From contig NGZR01000002.1 of the NCBI GenBank assembly GCA_002197995.1, forward strand, positions 744,001 to 808,000: a stretch of 64,000 nt of DNA, read 5' to 3'. Both the position numbers and the translations under genes were made by a program. Shown piece by piece: positions 22,518 through 34,144 of the stretch. Positions within the stretch are counted from its first letter, which is position 1, and every line of letters starts with the position of its first letter. The notes below the pieces were generated by a model, which was not told the origin of the DNA, searched no databases, and saw only the letters and a list, made by a program, of their open reading frames with translations. Origin of the DNA: Gaeumannomyces sp. JS-464 (lineage: Eukaryota > Ascomycota > Sordariomycetes > Magnaporthales > Magnaporthaceae).

Positions 22518-24994
22518 ATGCCTTCGCCGTTTCTAGCCCTTGCCGGGCTCCTGGCCGCAATGTCGGTGGACGCCCAAGCAGCGATGGCGGTCGACCCCAT
22601 CACATTTGCCGACCCCCTGATCGGCTCCGCTAATGGTGGCAACGTCTTTGCGGGCGCCTGCGTGCCATACGGTATGGCCAAGCCCGTTGCCGACACCAAC
22701 TCGAGCTCCAATCAGGGCGGGTTCGCCCAGGACCCAGACGCCTTCGTGACGGGCTTCAGCTCCATGCACGACTCGGGCACCGGCGGCAGTCCCTCGCTCG
22801 GCAACTTTGCTATGTTCCCCTACGCCGGCTGCCCGGACGGCGACGTCAACCGCTGCGACTTCCCCAAGAAGAGCCGTGTCAACTTTGGCGCCTTCGACAA
22901 CAAGTCGGTCAGCGCGCTGCCCGGATACTTCGGCCTGCAGCTGGCGAACGGTATCAAGGCAGACATGACGGCCACGGCGCGGGCGTCCCTCTACCGCTTC
23001 CAATTCCCCGCTACGGCCATCGATGGAAAACCGTCGCAGCCGCTGATCCTGCAGGATCTGACCGATCTGTCGGATTCGCGCCAGGACAACGGCGCCATCA
23101 CTGTGGACGGGTCCAGCGGGCGGATCACGGGGAGTGGTACGTTGGAGGCAATTGCTGATACATGAACGTTAATATCTGAACATGGCTTACAAAGAGCCCA
23201 CCGAAACCAGCGAGATTCAATCCCAGCTTTGGCGTGGGCAACTACGTCCTCCACTTTTGCACCGACTTCAGGGGCGCCGATATCCTGGATAACGGCATCT
23301 GGGTCAACAGCAGGGCCAACGCGAGCGTCAAGACGGTCACCATCTCGCGCAGCATCAACGGCTTCCCCCTACCAGGCGGGGCGTTTGTCCGCTTCAAGTC
23401 GGCAGACAAGCCGATCCTGGCGCGCACGGCGACCAGCTTTATCAGCGTCGACCAGGCGTGCGGCAACGCAGAACGTGACATGCCCGACTTTGACTTTGCC
23501 AAGGCCCAGGACGCGGCGACGGCGGCGTGGCGAGAGAAACTGGCGCCTGTCCAGATCGACGCCACTGGCGTGGACCAGTCCCTCGTCAAGACCTTTTACA
23601 GCGGCATCTACCGCACCATGGTCAACCCACAGAACTACACGGGCGAGAACCCGCTCTGGGCCAGCGGGGAGCCATATTTCGACTCCTTCTACTGCCTTTG
23701 GGACTCGTTCCGCTCACAAATCCCGTTTCTGGTTGTCGTGGATCCGTCTGCCGTCGCGCAGATGGTGCGCTCGCTGATCGACACCTACTCCAACCTCGGC
23801 TGGCTGCCTGACTGCCGCATGAGCTTGTGCAAGGGCTTCACCCAAGGCGGGTCCAACGCAGACAATGTCCTGGCCGATGCATTCGTGAAGGGCATCACTG
23901 AAGGCGTCGACTGGAACAAGGGGTATGAGGCTGTGGTGAAGGACGCCGAGGTCGAGCCGTTCGACTGGGCTGTCAATGGCCGCGGCGGGCTCGATAGCTG
24001 GAAGGCGTTGGGCTACATCCCTGTGCAGGACTTCGACTACAAGGGCTTCGGGACCCTGACCCGCAGCGTCTCACGCTCGCTCGAGTATAGCTACAACGAC
24101 TTTTGCATATCGCAGATTGCAGGAAAGCTCGCCAAGCAGGCAGACAAGGAGAAATACATCGCCTCGAGCGGCAACTGGGCCAATCTGTTCAAAGCCGACC
24201 AGGTTTCGGCCCTCTTCGACGGGACGCCCACGGGCTTTACCGGCTTCTTCCAGCCCAAATATATGAACGGGACCTGGAGCTACCAGAACCCGCTCAACTG
24301 CAGCCGCCTTGATGGCAACTCGGTCTGCTCGCTGCAGGTGACGGGCAAAGAGACGTTCGAGAGCAGCCTGTGGGAGTACGGCTACTTTGTGCCGCACGAC
24401 CAGGCCAAGCTCATAACGCTGTACGGCGGGCCCGACAACTTTGCCCGGCGGCTCGACTACATGCACGACATGAACATCTCCAACATCGGCAACGAGCCGT
24501 CCTTCCTGACGGTCTTCCAGTACCACTACGCGGGCAGGCCGGCGCTGTCGGCCAAGCGCTCGCACTTTTACATCCCGGGCTCGTTCCAGGCCGCGCCCGA
24601 CGGCCTGCCGGGCAACGACGACAGCGGCGCCATGGGCTCGTTTGTCGCGTTTTCCATGCTGGGCCTGTTCCCGAACCCGGGCCAGGACGTCTACTTCATC
24701 ACGCCCCCTTACTTCCCCGCCGCCAACGTGACCAGCCCGGCGACGGGCAAGGTGGCGCGGATCCGGACCGTCAACTTTGACGCCGCGTACAAGAACATCT
24801 TCATCCAGAGCGCGACGCTAGACGGGCGGCCGTACACCAAGAACTGGCTCGACCACAGCTTCTTTACCGAGGGCAAGGAGCTTGTCTTGACGCTGGGGCC
24901 GGCCGAGAGCAACTGGGGCACCAGGGTTGAGGATGTGCCGCCGAGTTTGAGCCCGTACTCTGGGCTTAACAGCAGCGCTCCGGGTAAAATCTAG
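22518..24994 (+). CDS. GH92 alpha-mannosidase, secreted
   Basis: A secreted exo-alpha-mannosidase of family GH92 (mostly alpha-1,2 in fungi), acting on mannans or N-glycans; the linkage is not decidable here. Exons 22518-23136 and 23211-24994 encode 800 residues. The 74-bp intron runs GTACGT...AACCAG, and the join gives SGARFNPSFGVGNYVLHFC. A signal peptide (MPSPFLALAGLLAAMSVDAQA) starts the protein. Family blocks are the N-terminal beta-sandwich start DPLIGSANGGNVFAG, then PYGMAKP, FSSMHDSG, the YCLWDSFRSQIPF motif of the catalytic helical barrel, and near the C-terminus PGNDDSGAMGSF, which holds conserved acidic residues. Several N-glycosylation sequons are visible. Full length for the family and intact. 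Confidence 0.95.
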
Positions 24995-25227
24995 GGAAGT
25001 CTGACCCAGGGAAGATTATTTGTATCGCTGTTGTCTTTCCCCTACTTCTCCAAGTGATGACCGTAATATTTAAACCCACGCAAAGCTGCAATCGCAATAT
25101 TCGAAATCAACGAAGCAGATGTCTGAATCCTTCGAAGTGGAGGCCCCAACGTGCGATGCCCTTGACTCACCACCCCCAATCTTGATGCGATAGACGGCCC
25201 CGATTTTGCCAGAGCGGCCAGCCCCAA

Positions 25228-27153
25228 TCAAACCAGTGCCCAGCGTTGGAGAGATGCCCTGCCCTCCTCGACGTCCGCCATTGCCTCGCCGTGCATGATT
25301 CCATGCACGTACGAGTCCCCAATCAATTTGAATGCCCGGACGGTCCCGCTGTCTGGTAGCACCGCCTCCCCCGCCGCGCGAAGAATAAACGGCATCCGGC
25401 CGCCCGCGAGGATGCATATCTGGTCCCCGACCTCGGCTGTCGACGGCGCGAGCCCGAAATAGCCCTTTTTCGAGATGAAGAAGGCGTGGCCGATTGCGCA
25501 TCCGAGGACCAAGCCCGCGTACACGGTTTCGTCAGGCGGCATTTTGATGCGGTCCGCCTCGCTGTCCTCCGTGGCATCCTTTTTCTCGCACATCTGTTTG
25601 AACCACCACATGTCGTGTAGAAAGTTGTCTCGCTCGTCCGTCGCTGTTTTATATTTAACACCGTACTCATCGCCAAAGCTGGTTCCCATGCACAGCGTCC
25701 TCCGGTACGCCTCCAATCGTGTTCCGCCCCCAGTGTAGAGCGACATGGGGTCGCTGTCGACACCCGGGATATTTCTCCAATCGTGAAACGCCTCGACGAC
25801 GTCCGGTTCCGGGTCGAGATGAGGTACTCCGAGCTTTATAACGACATCAAAGTCATGGCCAGATACCCGAGGTGTCTGGGTGGGTCGTTTTCGCCAAGCA
25901 CGGCGTGGGAAAGTGTGCCGCTTGCTCGCCAGTTTCCAGGCGCGTCGGATGTCGTCCAGTGGTTGACAATGTACTCTCTGTTTAACACATTGGTTTTCGC
26001 GTTTCCTGGGTGCTGTAGCGTCCAGTCTGGAACCCAGGACGGCGTCGACAGCGGACTGGCTCTCGTCTCGTTCCGACGCCGCAGGTGAGAATCGACTTTG
26101 TGGCAAAAGTGGCAAAAGAACAGGACTTCGAGCGTCTTGGTCGATAAAATGCATTGCCGAGCGGCTGTTTCGTAGGTTGACTCGACACTCAGCCCATAGT
26201 CCACCCAGCTTGTCTGGATCTCCTGGGCGAGTCCGAGGCATGCATAGACCTTATCACGTGGGTCTGTTGCGTTTCTCGGCCGACACAAAGACATGACAGA
26301 CGGGAACGAGAGACGCTCGTCGCCTTTCTCTTGTTTCTTGAAGCGGTCACGGAGCAAGATCATGAACTGAAGCCCGTGGAGGCTCGAGGCGATGTGGGCG
26401 GATAGTTGGCCGACGGGGAGGTTCGGGGCCAGTGCATCGACATTACAGCACTGCCGATTGAGAAGATGCCTTTGCAAGCTTCCCGGTAACTTGTGCAGTA
26501 CCTCGCTTGGAACCTCTGCGTTTCCCACAATATACACCAGCGACTCGGGAACCACAGCTTCTTGGGCAGTCCAGACACGAGACCACCACGGAGATCGAAG
26601 CCATTTCGACACTCGGAACATCCCGTCCAAGGTAAGCCTCTTGTCGTCCCAGTGTACATCGTAGCTGCTTGCCAAAAGCTCGATTGCATCAATGCCCGCG
26701 GCAACCGAGTCATCTGCCAGGTTATGGTTGCGCGATCCGTTTAGGGCCCAATGAGGCAGATGGATGCCATCATTGTGGTCTTCAAGCCATGCAACAACAC
26801 GAGTGGCGCCTGCGTAAATTTGGCGCATCAGGCGGACCTGGTGATTTCGCTCCGATATGTCCTCTTGGTTGATACATATGGCGTCCACCCACAACATCCG
26901 CGGTTGATCCTGGCGGCGGACTGCCTGGAGAGCACGATGTAGGTTCTGTGTGACGTCCTTCAGCACACCACCAACATCGATCTGGTCTGGCGGAGTGGAT
27001 GTCTGTCCCCAGACATAAGACAGCGCTTCGTAATATCGGTTGGCCATCGAGGGGAGCGACAATAAGTTGAGCCTTGATTCCATCGGCAGGATCTCCGGGG
27101 AGGATTCTCAGGAGGCGAACCTCGTGAGTGGATGTATCCAAGGCTTGATACAT
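25228..27153 (-). CDS. HET-domain protein (heterokaryon incompatibility family), frameshifted
   Basis: Belongs to the fungal HET family, some members of which trigger cell death after fusion of unlike strains; others have no known role. The start at 27153 gives MYQALDTSTHEVRLLRILPGD. HET motifs follow in order: YYEALSYVWG, LWVDAICINQEDISERNHQV, then WWSRVWTAQEAV. The C-terminal half ends YVHGIMHGEAM, a usual end-block of these proteins. Two one-base shifts interrupt it: near 27040, between IKAQL and RYYEAL, and near 25870, after PPRHL, where RVSGHDFDVVIKLG continues in another frame. Each repair gives normal family sequence, so errors in the assembly are as likely as pseudogenisation. It is divergent from an ankyrin gene 644 bases away. 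Confidence 0.85.
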
Positions 27154-27797
27154 ACTGCGGGGCCGAGCTTTCGAGAGGAAGGCCCAGGGGATTGCTGACG
27201 AAAATGGCGAAGGGCATCCGGGAGATATGGGATTTTGATCTGCCTGGTACCTGCCTCCCTCTTTCCCTGGTCTGCCACGCCTCAACACAAGGACCCAACT
27301 CCCTCCCGCCGGGAGGGAGAGCTTGGCGAGTGGATAACAAGCAGCAGCCCAGCCGGCCTGGGCTGCAACTGGGCAAAAATGCACGCCGCCACCGAGCCAA
27401 TAATGTGCAGGCTGTGAGCCAGCCAAAAAGAACAACTGTCCGAATGCGGCTAGAAACGGGCAGAGATGCGTCAAGCTGTGTAGCAGTGGCGGTCATGTGG
27501 AAGCCGCGTGATTGCCACTGCCACCAAGCGTTCCCAAGCCTCAAAAAATGAAACAGCCAGGATTAGACCGGAATCGGGCAAAGATGCAGGACTTGGGATG
27601 TTTAGGCGGCTAAGGAGGTAGGTAGGTAGCTACACCCAGAGCTGCACAGGAGGCTATATGGGAGTCGGCTTTCTGTGCTGTTGTGCGTCTCCCGTTCAGA
27701 CACCTTTTATACCAGCACAGAAAACGGTGGACCGACCCCGGGACCGACATATTTAAGCCGGCAAGCCGTTTAACACACATTGCGAACATCAAACAGG
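27154..27797. other. Shared promoter region of the divergent HET and ankyrin genes
   Basis: No gene seen. A TATA-like ATATTTAA lies at about 27750, some 48 bases before the ankyrin start codon. A short GGTAGGTAGGTAG tandem is at about 27616. Confidence 0.5.
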
Positions 27798-28826
27798 ATG
27801 ACGTCCCTACACCTTGCCGCGGCATACGGGGGCAACAAGCTCGCTCGGATCCTCCTCGAGGAATTAGGGCGCGACCAAGTCGAACTATCGCAGCTCGTCA
27901 ACCTGCACGTCACCGGTTACGGCACACCCCTCGCAGCAGCTTGCGCAAACGAAAACTTGGTCATGATAGCTCTTCTGGTGGCGCACGGCGCAGATATCAA
28001 CGCATGCGAGCCTTCCAAAGGCAATTTCCCGGTCCTCCACCACGCCGTCCACGCAGGTCAGCTGGCCGTGGTTGGCACACTGGCCGTCCTCGGCGCCGAT
28101 CTCGACATAGAGGCGCCAGGGTTTGACTTCTGCGCCACACCGCTTTGGGCTGCGCTGCACGTCAGCGATGCAATGGTCCAGTTGCTCATAATGCTCGGGG
28201 CCAACGTCAACTACGTGCAAGCCATGGGCGGGACGGTGCTGTTCTCGGCCATCGAGTCCGGAAGCCTTTCCAGAGTGAAGCTCTTGATCGGCGGCGGCGC
28301 AGATGTCAACTGGCGAGCGGACGGAGGAGAAACGCCCCTGCGGATGGCCGTGCATACCGGAAGCGTCGATTTGGCCCTCTGTCTTCTGGACGCGGGGGCG
28401 AGCGTCAACGGCCGAAACGACATGGGCGAAACGGCGCTCCATTTTGCCGCCGTGAAAGGCAACGACACCATGACCAAGGCACTGATCGGCAGAGGCGCCA
28501 CCGTAGACGCTGCTGATGTCGCAGGACTAACACCTTTGTGTGAGGCCAAGGCACGCGGGCATGGAGTCGCTCAATTGTTAATCGCAGCGGGCGCAGACCA
28601 GGCTATTCCAGAGCGACTAAAGGTGGTTCCCAACCCCAACGGCGATGGTTCCATCATCTACCGTCTGCGAGAACCGAGCCATGAAGACACCTCGGGAATT
28701 CGAGAGACTCGCACAGAAACGGTCTGGAACCTAGGAAGGGGGTGGTGGCTTACCTACCTAGGTAGGCGGGCAATTGCCTGCTCAGGTACAGCTAATGTCA
28801 AAAAGTCTCCGTCCACCCCACCTTAA
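27798..28826 (+). CDS. Ankyrin-repeat protein, C-terminus ends inside a transposon
   Basis: Encodes 342 residues, nearly all ankyrin repeats, a protein-binding solenoid. Repeat units are visible from residue 1 (TSLHLAAAYGG), then TPLAAACANENLVMIALLVAHGADIN, then further copies to TPLCEAKARGHGVAQLLIAAGADQ (about residue 275). The start at 27798 is chosen because the upstream in-frame codon is not ATG and the protein opens directly in a repeat. There is no NACHT or HET domain in the frame. The last 13 codons lie within the left terminal repeat of the Tc1-like element that begins at 28789. Without the insertion the frame would run 12 codons further and stop, so the insertion changed only the tail. 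The neighbour is a divergent HET gene. Confidence 0.75.
   Translation: MTSLHLAAAYGGNKLARILLEELGRDQVELSQLVNLHVTGYGTPLAAACANENLVMIALLVAHGADINACEPSKGNFPVLHHAVHAGQLAVVGTLAVLGADLDIEAPGFDFCATPLWAALHVSDAMVQLLIMLGANVNYVQAMGGTVLFSAIESGSLSRVKLLIGGGADVNWRADGGETPLRMAVHTGSVDLALCLLDAGASVNGRNDMGETALHFAAVKGNDTMTKALIGRGATVDAADVAGLTPLCEAKARGHGVAQLLIAAGADQAIPERLKVVPNPNGDGSIIYRLREPSHEDTSGIRETRTETVWNLGRGWWLTYLGRRAIACSGTANVKKSPSTPP
28789..28824 (+). repeat. Left terminal inverted repeat of the Tc1-like element
   Basis: Begins CAGCTAATGTCAAAAAGTCT and ends CACCCCACCTT. It pairs with 30148-30183 with one mismatch. It lies inside the 3' end of the ankyrin reading frame. Confidence 0.95.
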
Positions 28827-30147
28827 TAAAACGCGTCGCGTCACGTATCCAAACCCTCCCCTTTTTTTTTCTTCCACAACTTCGCCAAATGTCGGCCGCT
28901 GTGCGTGCTTTTGGGCTTAATCTGACGGCAGGCCGTCAAAAAGGCCAAAAATTAACTCCGGAAACTCGTGCGACCATTTATGGTTGGGCTGCGATCGGCG
29001 TTTCCAAGTCCGAGTTGGCCCGCCTGTTTGGCTATCGACGCGCCACCATTCGCGATACAATTAATCGTTTTGAAACTTACGGAACCTTTTATTTTTACCT
29101 CGTTTTGGCACCTTTAAAAAGCTTACGCCTTCCCAAAAGCGATATATCCTAACAACGGTTAAGCGCCAACCTGGAATGCGGTATTACAAGCTTATAAGGC
29201 TGTGCCCTACTCCGGTGTGCCGTAACACCCTTCGGTTAAGTTTGCCCCGCGAGTATTCGCGCAAATGGCGCCCTGTTAAGCGGATTATCCTAAACTTAGT
29301 TAATACAGCTTACCGCCGTATTTTTGCATTTTTTGGCAGGGAAAAAAGCACGAATTAAGTAAGGTACGTGGCTTTAAAGTTAATGTATTTATAAAGCCCT
29401 TAACTAATAAAAATAAGAGGAATTTTTTAACGAGGTTATTTTTAAGAATAACCTTAACAAAGGTGCAAATAAATGGTTTTTTTTTTAACTTTTTAAGCAA
29501 AAGTACGAACGCCGCTTTATCGAACCGAAATCGCACGTTAAATTTACGCTTTCCCAAATGTATTACGGCTTTATTTAGAAAGGTGAAAGGTTTTTTTTAG
29601 TATTTATAATAAGGGACCCTACTTTTAAAAAAAAAAACGGCTATATAACGTGGTCGTATATACGTGCTTTAAAGGCTTCGGGTTTAGGAAAGCGTAACCC
29701 GCGTTTTTTCCAGCAGGATAATGCACGTATTTATACGTTTGCAGCGGCTAAAAAGTGGTTTAAGCTTTACGGGATAAATCCGATTAAATGGCCGTTTTAC
29801 AGCCTGGATATAAACCCTATTAAGCACGTTTAAAAGCTTGTTAAGCAAATCCTGCGTAGGGATAACCCCGAATTGCATTTAATTAAAAATAACGACGCGG
29901 ATCGGGCCAAATTTTATACTGCAATCGTCGCGGCGTGGGAGGCAATCCCATAAGGGTTTATTAATAGCTTTTTCGACGGAATGCCACGGAAGGTAGCCGC
30001 GTTGCGGGCTGCACGGGGCTAGTATACCAAATATTAAACTTTGGGGGTTTAGCATTTCAATGAATGTATTTAAATGCAAATCTGATTACATTTCGTATGT
30101 AAATTGTGCGGTTAAAATAGCGTGGTTGTTATCGGGGTGGATGGCTG

Positions 30148-30183
30148 AAGGTGGGGTGGATGGAGACTTTTTGACATTAGCTG
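30148..30183 (-). repeat. Right terminal inverted repeat of the Tc1-like element
   Basis: The mirror of the left repeat, ending GACATTAGCTG followed by the TA target duplication. A partial second copy of GGGGTGGATGG sits just inside it at about 30135. Confidence 0.95.
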
Positions 30184-30472
30184 TACCTCGCTAAGAAAGC
30201 ACTCGCCAAGTTTCTAGGGCGGTGGTAAGGGCCGTGCCGGGATGACTATTGCCATTAGCTTGGGGATGACAACGAGGAGAGAGATGTTTAATAGTTATGG
30301 GCCGCCAATACATCTAATGACGAGATCATAAGTCGTAATATTTAAACCATGCTATGGAAGCTAATAATGCAATCTTTCCAGCGAATGAAGCGAATGTCCA
30401 TGTTTTACAAACGACGCCTCTCCCCGCAACCAATCAGCCTTGCCCACGCTCAACTCGACGCCGGCGCCAGAA

Positions 30473-33326
30473 TCAGCACCACCCAGCGCACGCTCCCCTC
30501 CGCGTTCCGTAGCGGCGTCCAATGACACACAATATCCCGCTCCTTCTGCTGTTGCTGCTGCTGTTGCTGTGCGCTTGACGCGGCAGGAGCGCCACTCCCC
30601 CACCACCGCCCAGCCCCTTCCACGCAGAAAGCCCCTCAAACACGTCTCCCATGCGCGCAGACGGGCTAGGTGCAGTCGTCGCCGTCGCCGCGTCCTCGAC
30701 CGTATGCTGCTGCTGCGGCTCGCTCCGCCCGGTCAGGATGCTCGGCATTATACGCGGCTTCTTCTTCCCCGCACCGCGCGTCGCCGACCGTCGCCTAGCG
30801 GCCGAAAAGTGGAAGCCTCCTCCGCCACCACCACCTCCCTCAGGCTCGCAGTCGAGCGCAGCATCGCCACCACCAATAGTGATGCGGTTGCTGGTGCTCT
30901 TACCGTCAGTCATGCACGCCAACAGGCCGCGCGTGAAGCTCTTAGTGATGGACGCCGCCGGCGCCCGCGCCCTCAGCCAGCACGCCGAGCACGTCCTGGT
31001 GCAGCACGCGGCCCAGCGCGGACGAATCAGCAGAGGGGGAGACGGCGGAAGTGGGCGACGACGGTGGCGGCACAGCCAGCCCGAGGAGCTCGAGCGCAGC
31101 AGGCGAGCAAAACTCGATCCGCATCCGCGCCATTCCGCCCTCCGTCGCCGTGGCCGCCGCCGCCGCGTACTCGAGCACCATGTACCGCATGTACGCGCCG
31201 AGGAACTCGGAAGGGCCCGCTGCTGGTATCCCGTCGTCGCCCGCTTCCGGCGCTGGGGGTGGGTATCGGAGCGCCCCCGGCGGCGGTGTGAGACACGTGG
31301 GCGAGCCGGTGATGCCGCCGTTCCCATTGATGAAGCTTGAAGAAGACGGTGGCGACCACGGAATCGTGAGCGGCGGCGACGGGCTGACGCTTCCGGTTTC
31401 TCTGGCCATGGCCGTCGGGGTGCGTGTCGCGGTGCGAGAGGGCGCTCGGGGTGGCCCGCCGGTGTTGCTCTCGAACGATTGCTGTCGTCGGAAGGTCTTG
31501 AAGCTGAAGCCCCGTGGCATGGACCGCCTCCTGGCCCGCTCGTCTTCCTGCTGTTGCTGGTCTGTCTGCCGGTCGTCACCATTGCCGCTAGCCACCGGCG
31601 CGTCTCCCCGGCCCCGTTCGTCGCATCCGGCGTCTGTATTGCTGACTTCTTTCTTTTTCTTATTCTTCTTGCTAGTCCTTTTCCTCTGAAGGTGTCTGTA
31701 CCGCCCTGTCTTAATCGGGGCAGCAGCATATCTTCGCCGCCGCTGCTGCTCCCATCGCCCTCCACAGCCATTGTCGAGTCCTCCGTCCTGGGGGTGCGGA
31801 CAGCCACCAAGGGTGAGCTAGTAGGCCCAACGTCGCTCGACCCACGGCCCGTCGACGACGAGGTCGGGCGGGGCCCGCCGGCTGAGCCCAGGATGTCAAG
31901 CAGCTCCTTGTAGGAGCCGACGGCTTCGGAAACATTGACCTGGCCGCCTAGGTAGTAAGCGACACGGCCCGTGGCGGTGGTAAGTGGGCAGACAAAGAGC
32001 AGGTTCCAGAAGGGCTGCGGGGCGCCGTCAGCGTCGCGGCGGTAGTTGAGCACCAGTTCCAGGATCCCGTCGCTGCGATCCGCTACGGGCGCGGCGGCCG
32101 GGTACGCCATGTACGCTGCCTGCATGGCGGCGCGCAATCGGGCTGTGGAGGGGTGGTGGGGGAACTGCTGCTGGGGGCCGCTCCCGGCCACAGCGGCGGC
32201 GTTGCGGCTCTGGAGGAAGCGGCAGTTGCGGCCGACGATCTCGTCGCGCGCGTAGCCGGCCAGGTCGGCCATGCCGTCCGAGGCAAAGGCGACAGGGCAG
32301 TCGAACTGAAGAGGGTCGGCCAGACAGAAGGCGTCGGCCAGCCCCGGGAAGCGCGGGTCGAAGCGGCTGGTGGAGTGGCGGACCTCTGTGGCCAAAGCGG
32401 TGGACGTGGCGAGGGCGAGCTGGGTGCGGACAAAAGCCGGGTATATCTCGCGGGCGATGCGCTGTTCGACGTGTGCGCGGGCGTCGGCAAACAGCGTCTC
32501 CAGCGCCGGCAAAATGGCGGCGGCGACGTGTTTGACGTCTGCGTTGAGCGCGCGCGATGTCTGGTGCGGCAGTCGCAGCGGCGACGTGGCCGCCACTGAC
32601 ATGTACATGCTTGATATGGCTGCCATGCTAGAAGTGACACTGTTTACGCAGTGGGCATACTCTTTGAGCTAGAAGCGCGCTTTCTATCAGCAACTCTTCG
32701 AGACAGTAGGGTTGGACACCCATCCAGCCCGGCCTTACCTTCATCAGAAACTCCATCCCCTCAGCCGACTTTCTGCTCTCGGCGAACCGCAGCAGTCGGT
32801 TCGAGGCCTCTGGGTTCTTCAGCACCATCTGCACGACGTCCTTGCCAAATATGTCAGGCCTAGGCGATGGCGAGGCCGAGCCATCGGTGCCATTCCTCCA
32901 CGATAACGATGGCATGCTGGCGACACTGACCCGGCTGCCAGGAGTGTCCACCAGACCGCCAGACACGGAGTCGATGGCGCTCCACTCGACGGCAAACTCG
33001 GATCTGACCGGGGTACCGTCTGGATTGTAGTCTGTGTACTGGCGCAGTGCTGCAGGATTGACGTGCAGCGACAAACCTGAGTTGCTCCTCAGCCGCCTCG
33101 CCAGGCTATCTCTCCTCGGTGGCCGCACTGCCCACGGTGTTGGTGGCGGCGACGATGTCGCCATCATCGTGGCCCGGAACGCGGCTGCCTTGGTCGAGAT
33201 CTCGAGTGCGCCGGGTGGCATCGCTGGAGAGCTCCTACGTCTGGTGTCGATATCGCCCATGGATGGCAGCAAGCCCGCCCGCGCTGGCGGTTCCTCCCAT
33301 ATACTTGTCGTGATCGTCGAGGGCAT
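30473..33326 (-). CDS. RGS-LOV blue-light photoreceptor (BcLOV4-like), frameshifted
   Basis: Combines a regulator-of-G-protein-signalling domain with a flavin-binding LOV domain, the architecture of fungal RGS-LOV proteins such as Botrytis BcLOV4, which bind membrane lipids when lit. The start at 33326 gives MPSTITTSIWEEPP. RGS parts are DIFGKDVVQMVLKNPEASNRLLRF... EFLMK (about 32850-32745) and, after an intron starting GTAAGG, DVKHVAAAILPALETLF... FVRTQLA. The LOV core has VGRNCRFLQ (photoactive Cys at about 32224), ELVLNYRRD, FWNLLFVCPL and YYLGGQVNVSE. A strongly basic stretch, GLARRIRKRKKS, follows, as in relatives. A C-terminal PAS-like part (FLGAYMRYMVLEYA, MRIEFCSPAALELLGL) is in a second frame (about 31605-30950). 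Intron join and both shifts are unresolved; the exact end is uncertain. Confidence 0.85.
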
Positions 33327-34144
33327 CTCTCCGCTTGTCGTTTCCTTCCTTTTTCCTCTCAATATTTCTCTTGACTTCACCTGGTCCTGATCTCGGACAA
33401 CCTACTATCCATGAACCTGCAGCTCAGGCCAACAAGGTTGGGAGTTGTTACCGCAGATCACCTCGATTTGCCGACGGGCGCTGACCTTCACCTCGTCAAC
33501 GGAGAAGCGAAAATGTGGGAGCTAATCGGCGGGGAAACATGCAGGTTTTGGCATCAAGACGGCAAAGGGTCGTCGGCACTGGATGGCAAATAGCTCTTGC
33601 TTGAGATGGGCTAACACAGCCCCAAGGAAGCCAGTCAAGCCTGGCGTTGGGGTGGCTGTCGGCCTCAGTTTGGCCCAAATGCCGCGCTGCCATGCGCATC
33701 TTGACGGCGCTCTGGCCGGGGAGGTCGAAGCCCAGGGCTAGCGTCGAGAGCGGGCGGATGATTGACAGGCAAAAAACACGAAATCCATCTCAAAGGGGTC
33801 AAGGGTGGATGAACTAGCACTGCAGCTAGTGCCCCGTGGCCGCAGTGAGCTGCGAGCCTAACGCACTAGGTGGCGTCGAGCCTTGGATGTCCAAGTCCAG
33901 GCTTTCCCATGATCGACGGCGAGCCCAGACCCTAATAGGGAAGGGTGCCTCGCAGGTTCGCGCACATGGCGGTTAGGCGGGTCAGAATCTCCGGACAGTC
34001 CCATCGCTGACCCAATCAATGACCGTCTCGGCGCTTCGGCGAGCAGGAGGGACTGCTCATTGCTTCTTCATCTGCAGACGGATAAAGCTTGCGCATCAGT
34101 CGGTAGGTCTGCAGTCCATCGGCATGCGGTCGTGGTCAACATCA
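33327..34144. other. Promoter side of the RGS-LOV gene, no gene seen
   Basis: Nothing else supportable. I could not pick out a convincing light-response element. Confidence 0.4.

Larger units (their letters stand above)
28789..30183 (+). mobile_element. Tc1/mariner-type DNA transposon, inactivated with RIP-like changes
   Basis: The element is 1,395 bp, with 36-bp terminal inverted repeats (28789-28824 and 30148-30183, one mismatch) and a TA target duplication (28787-28788 and 30184-30185). A transposase remnant on the same strand has an N-terminal helix-turn-helix (LTPETRATIYGWAAIGVSK... YRRATIRDTINRFETYG, about 28950-29080). The C-terminal DDE part is at about 29705-30020 (QQDNARIYTFAAAKKWF, DINPIKHV, FFDGMPRKVAALRAARG). 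The middle is unreadable and AT-rich. Stops replace expected W and Q codons, and the family catalytic Glu in NPIEH reads Lys (AAG), a G-to-A change. All this fits repeat-induced point mutation; the copy cannot be active. Confidence 0.93.

Noticed and set aside
27780..27797. Upstream six-codon extension of the ankyrin gene
   Set aside because: The codon at 27780 is TTG, not ATG.
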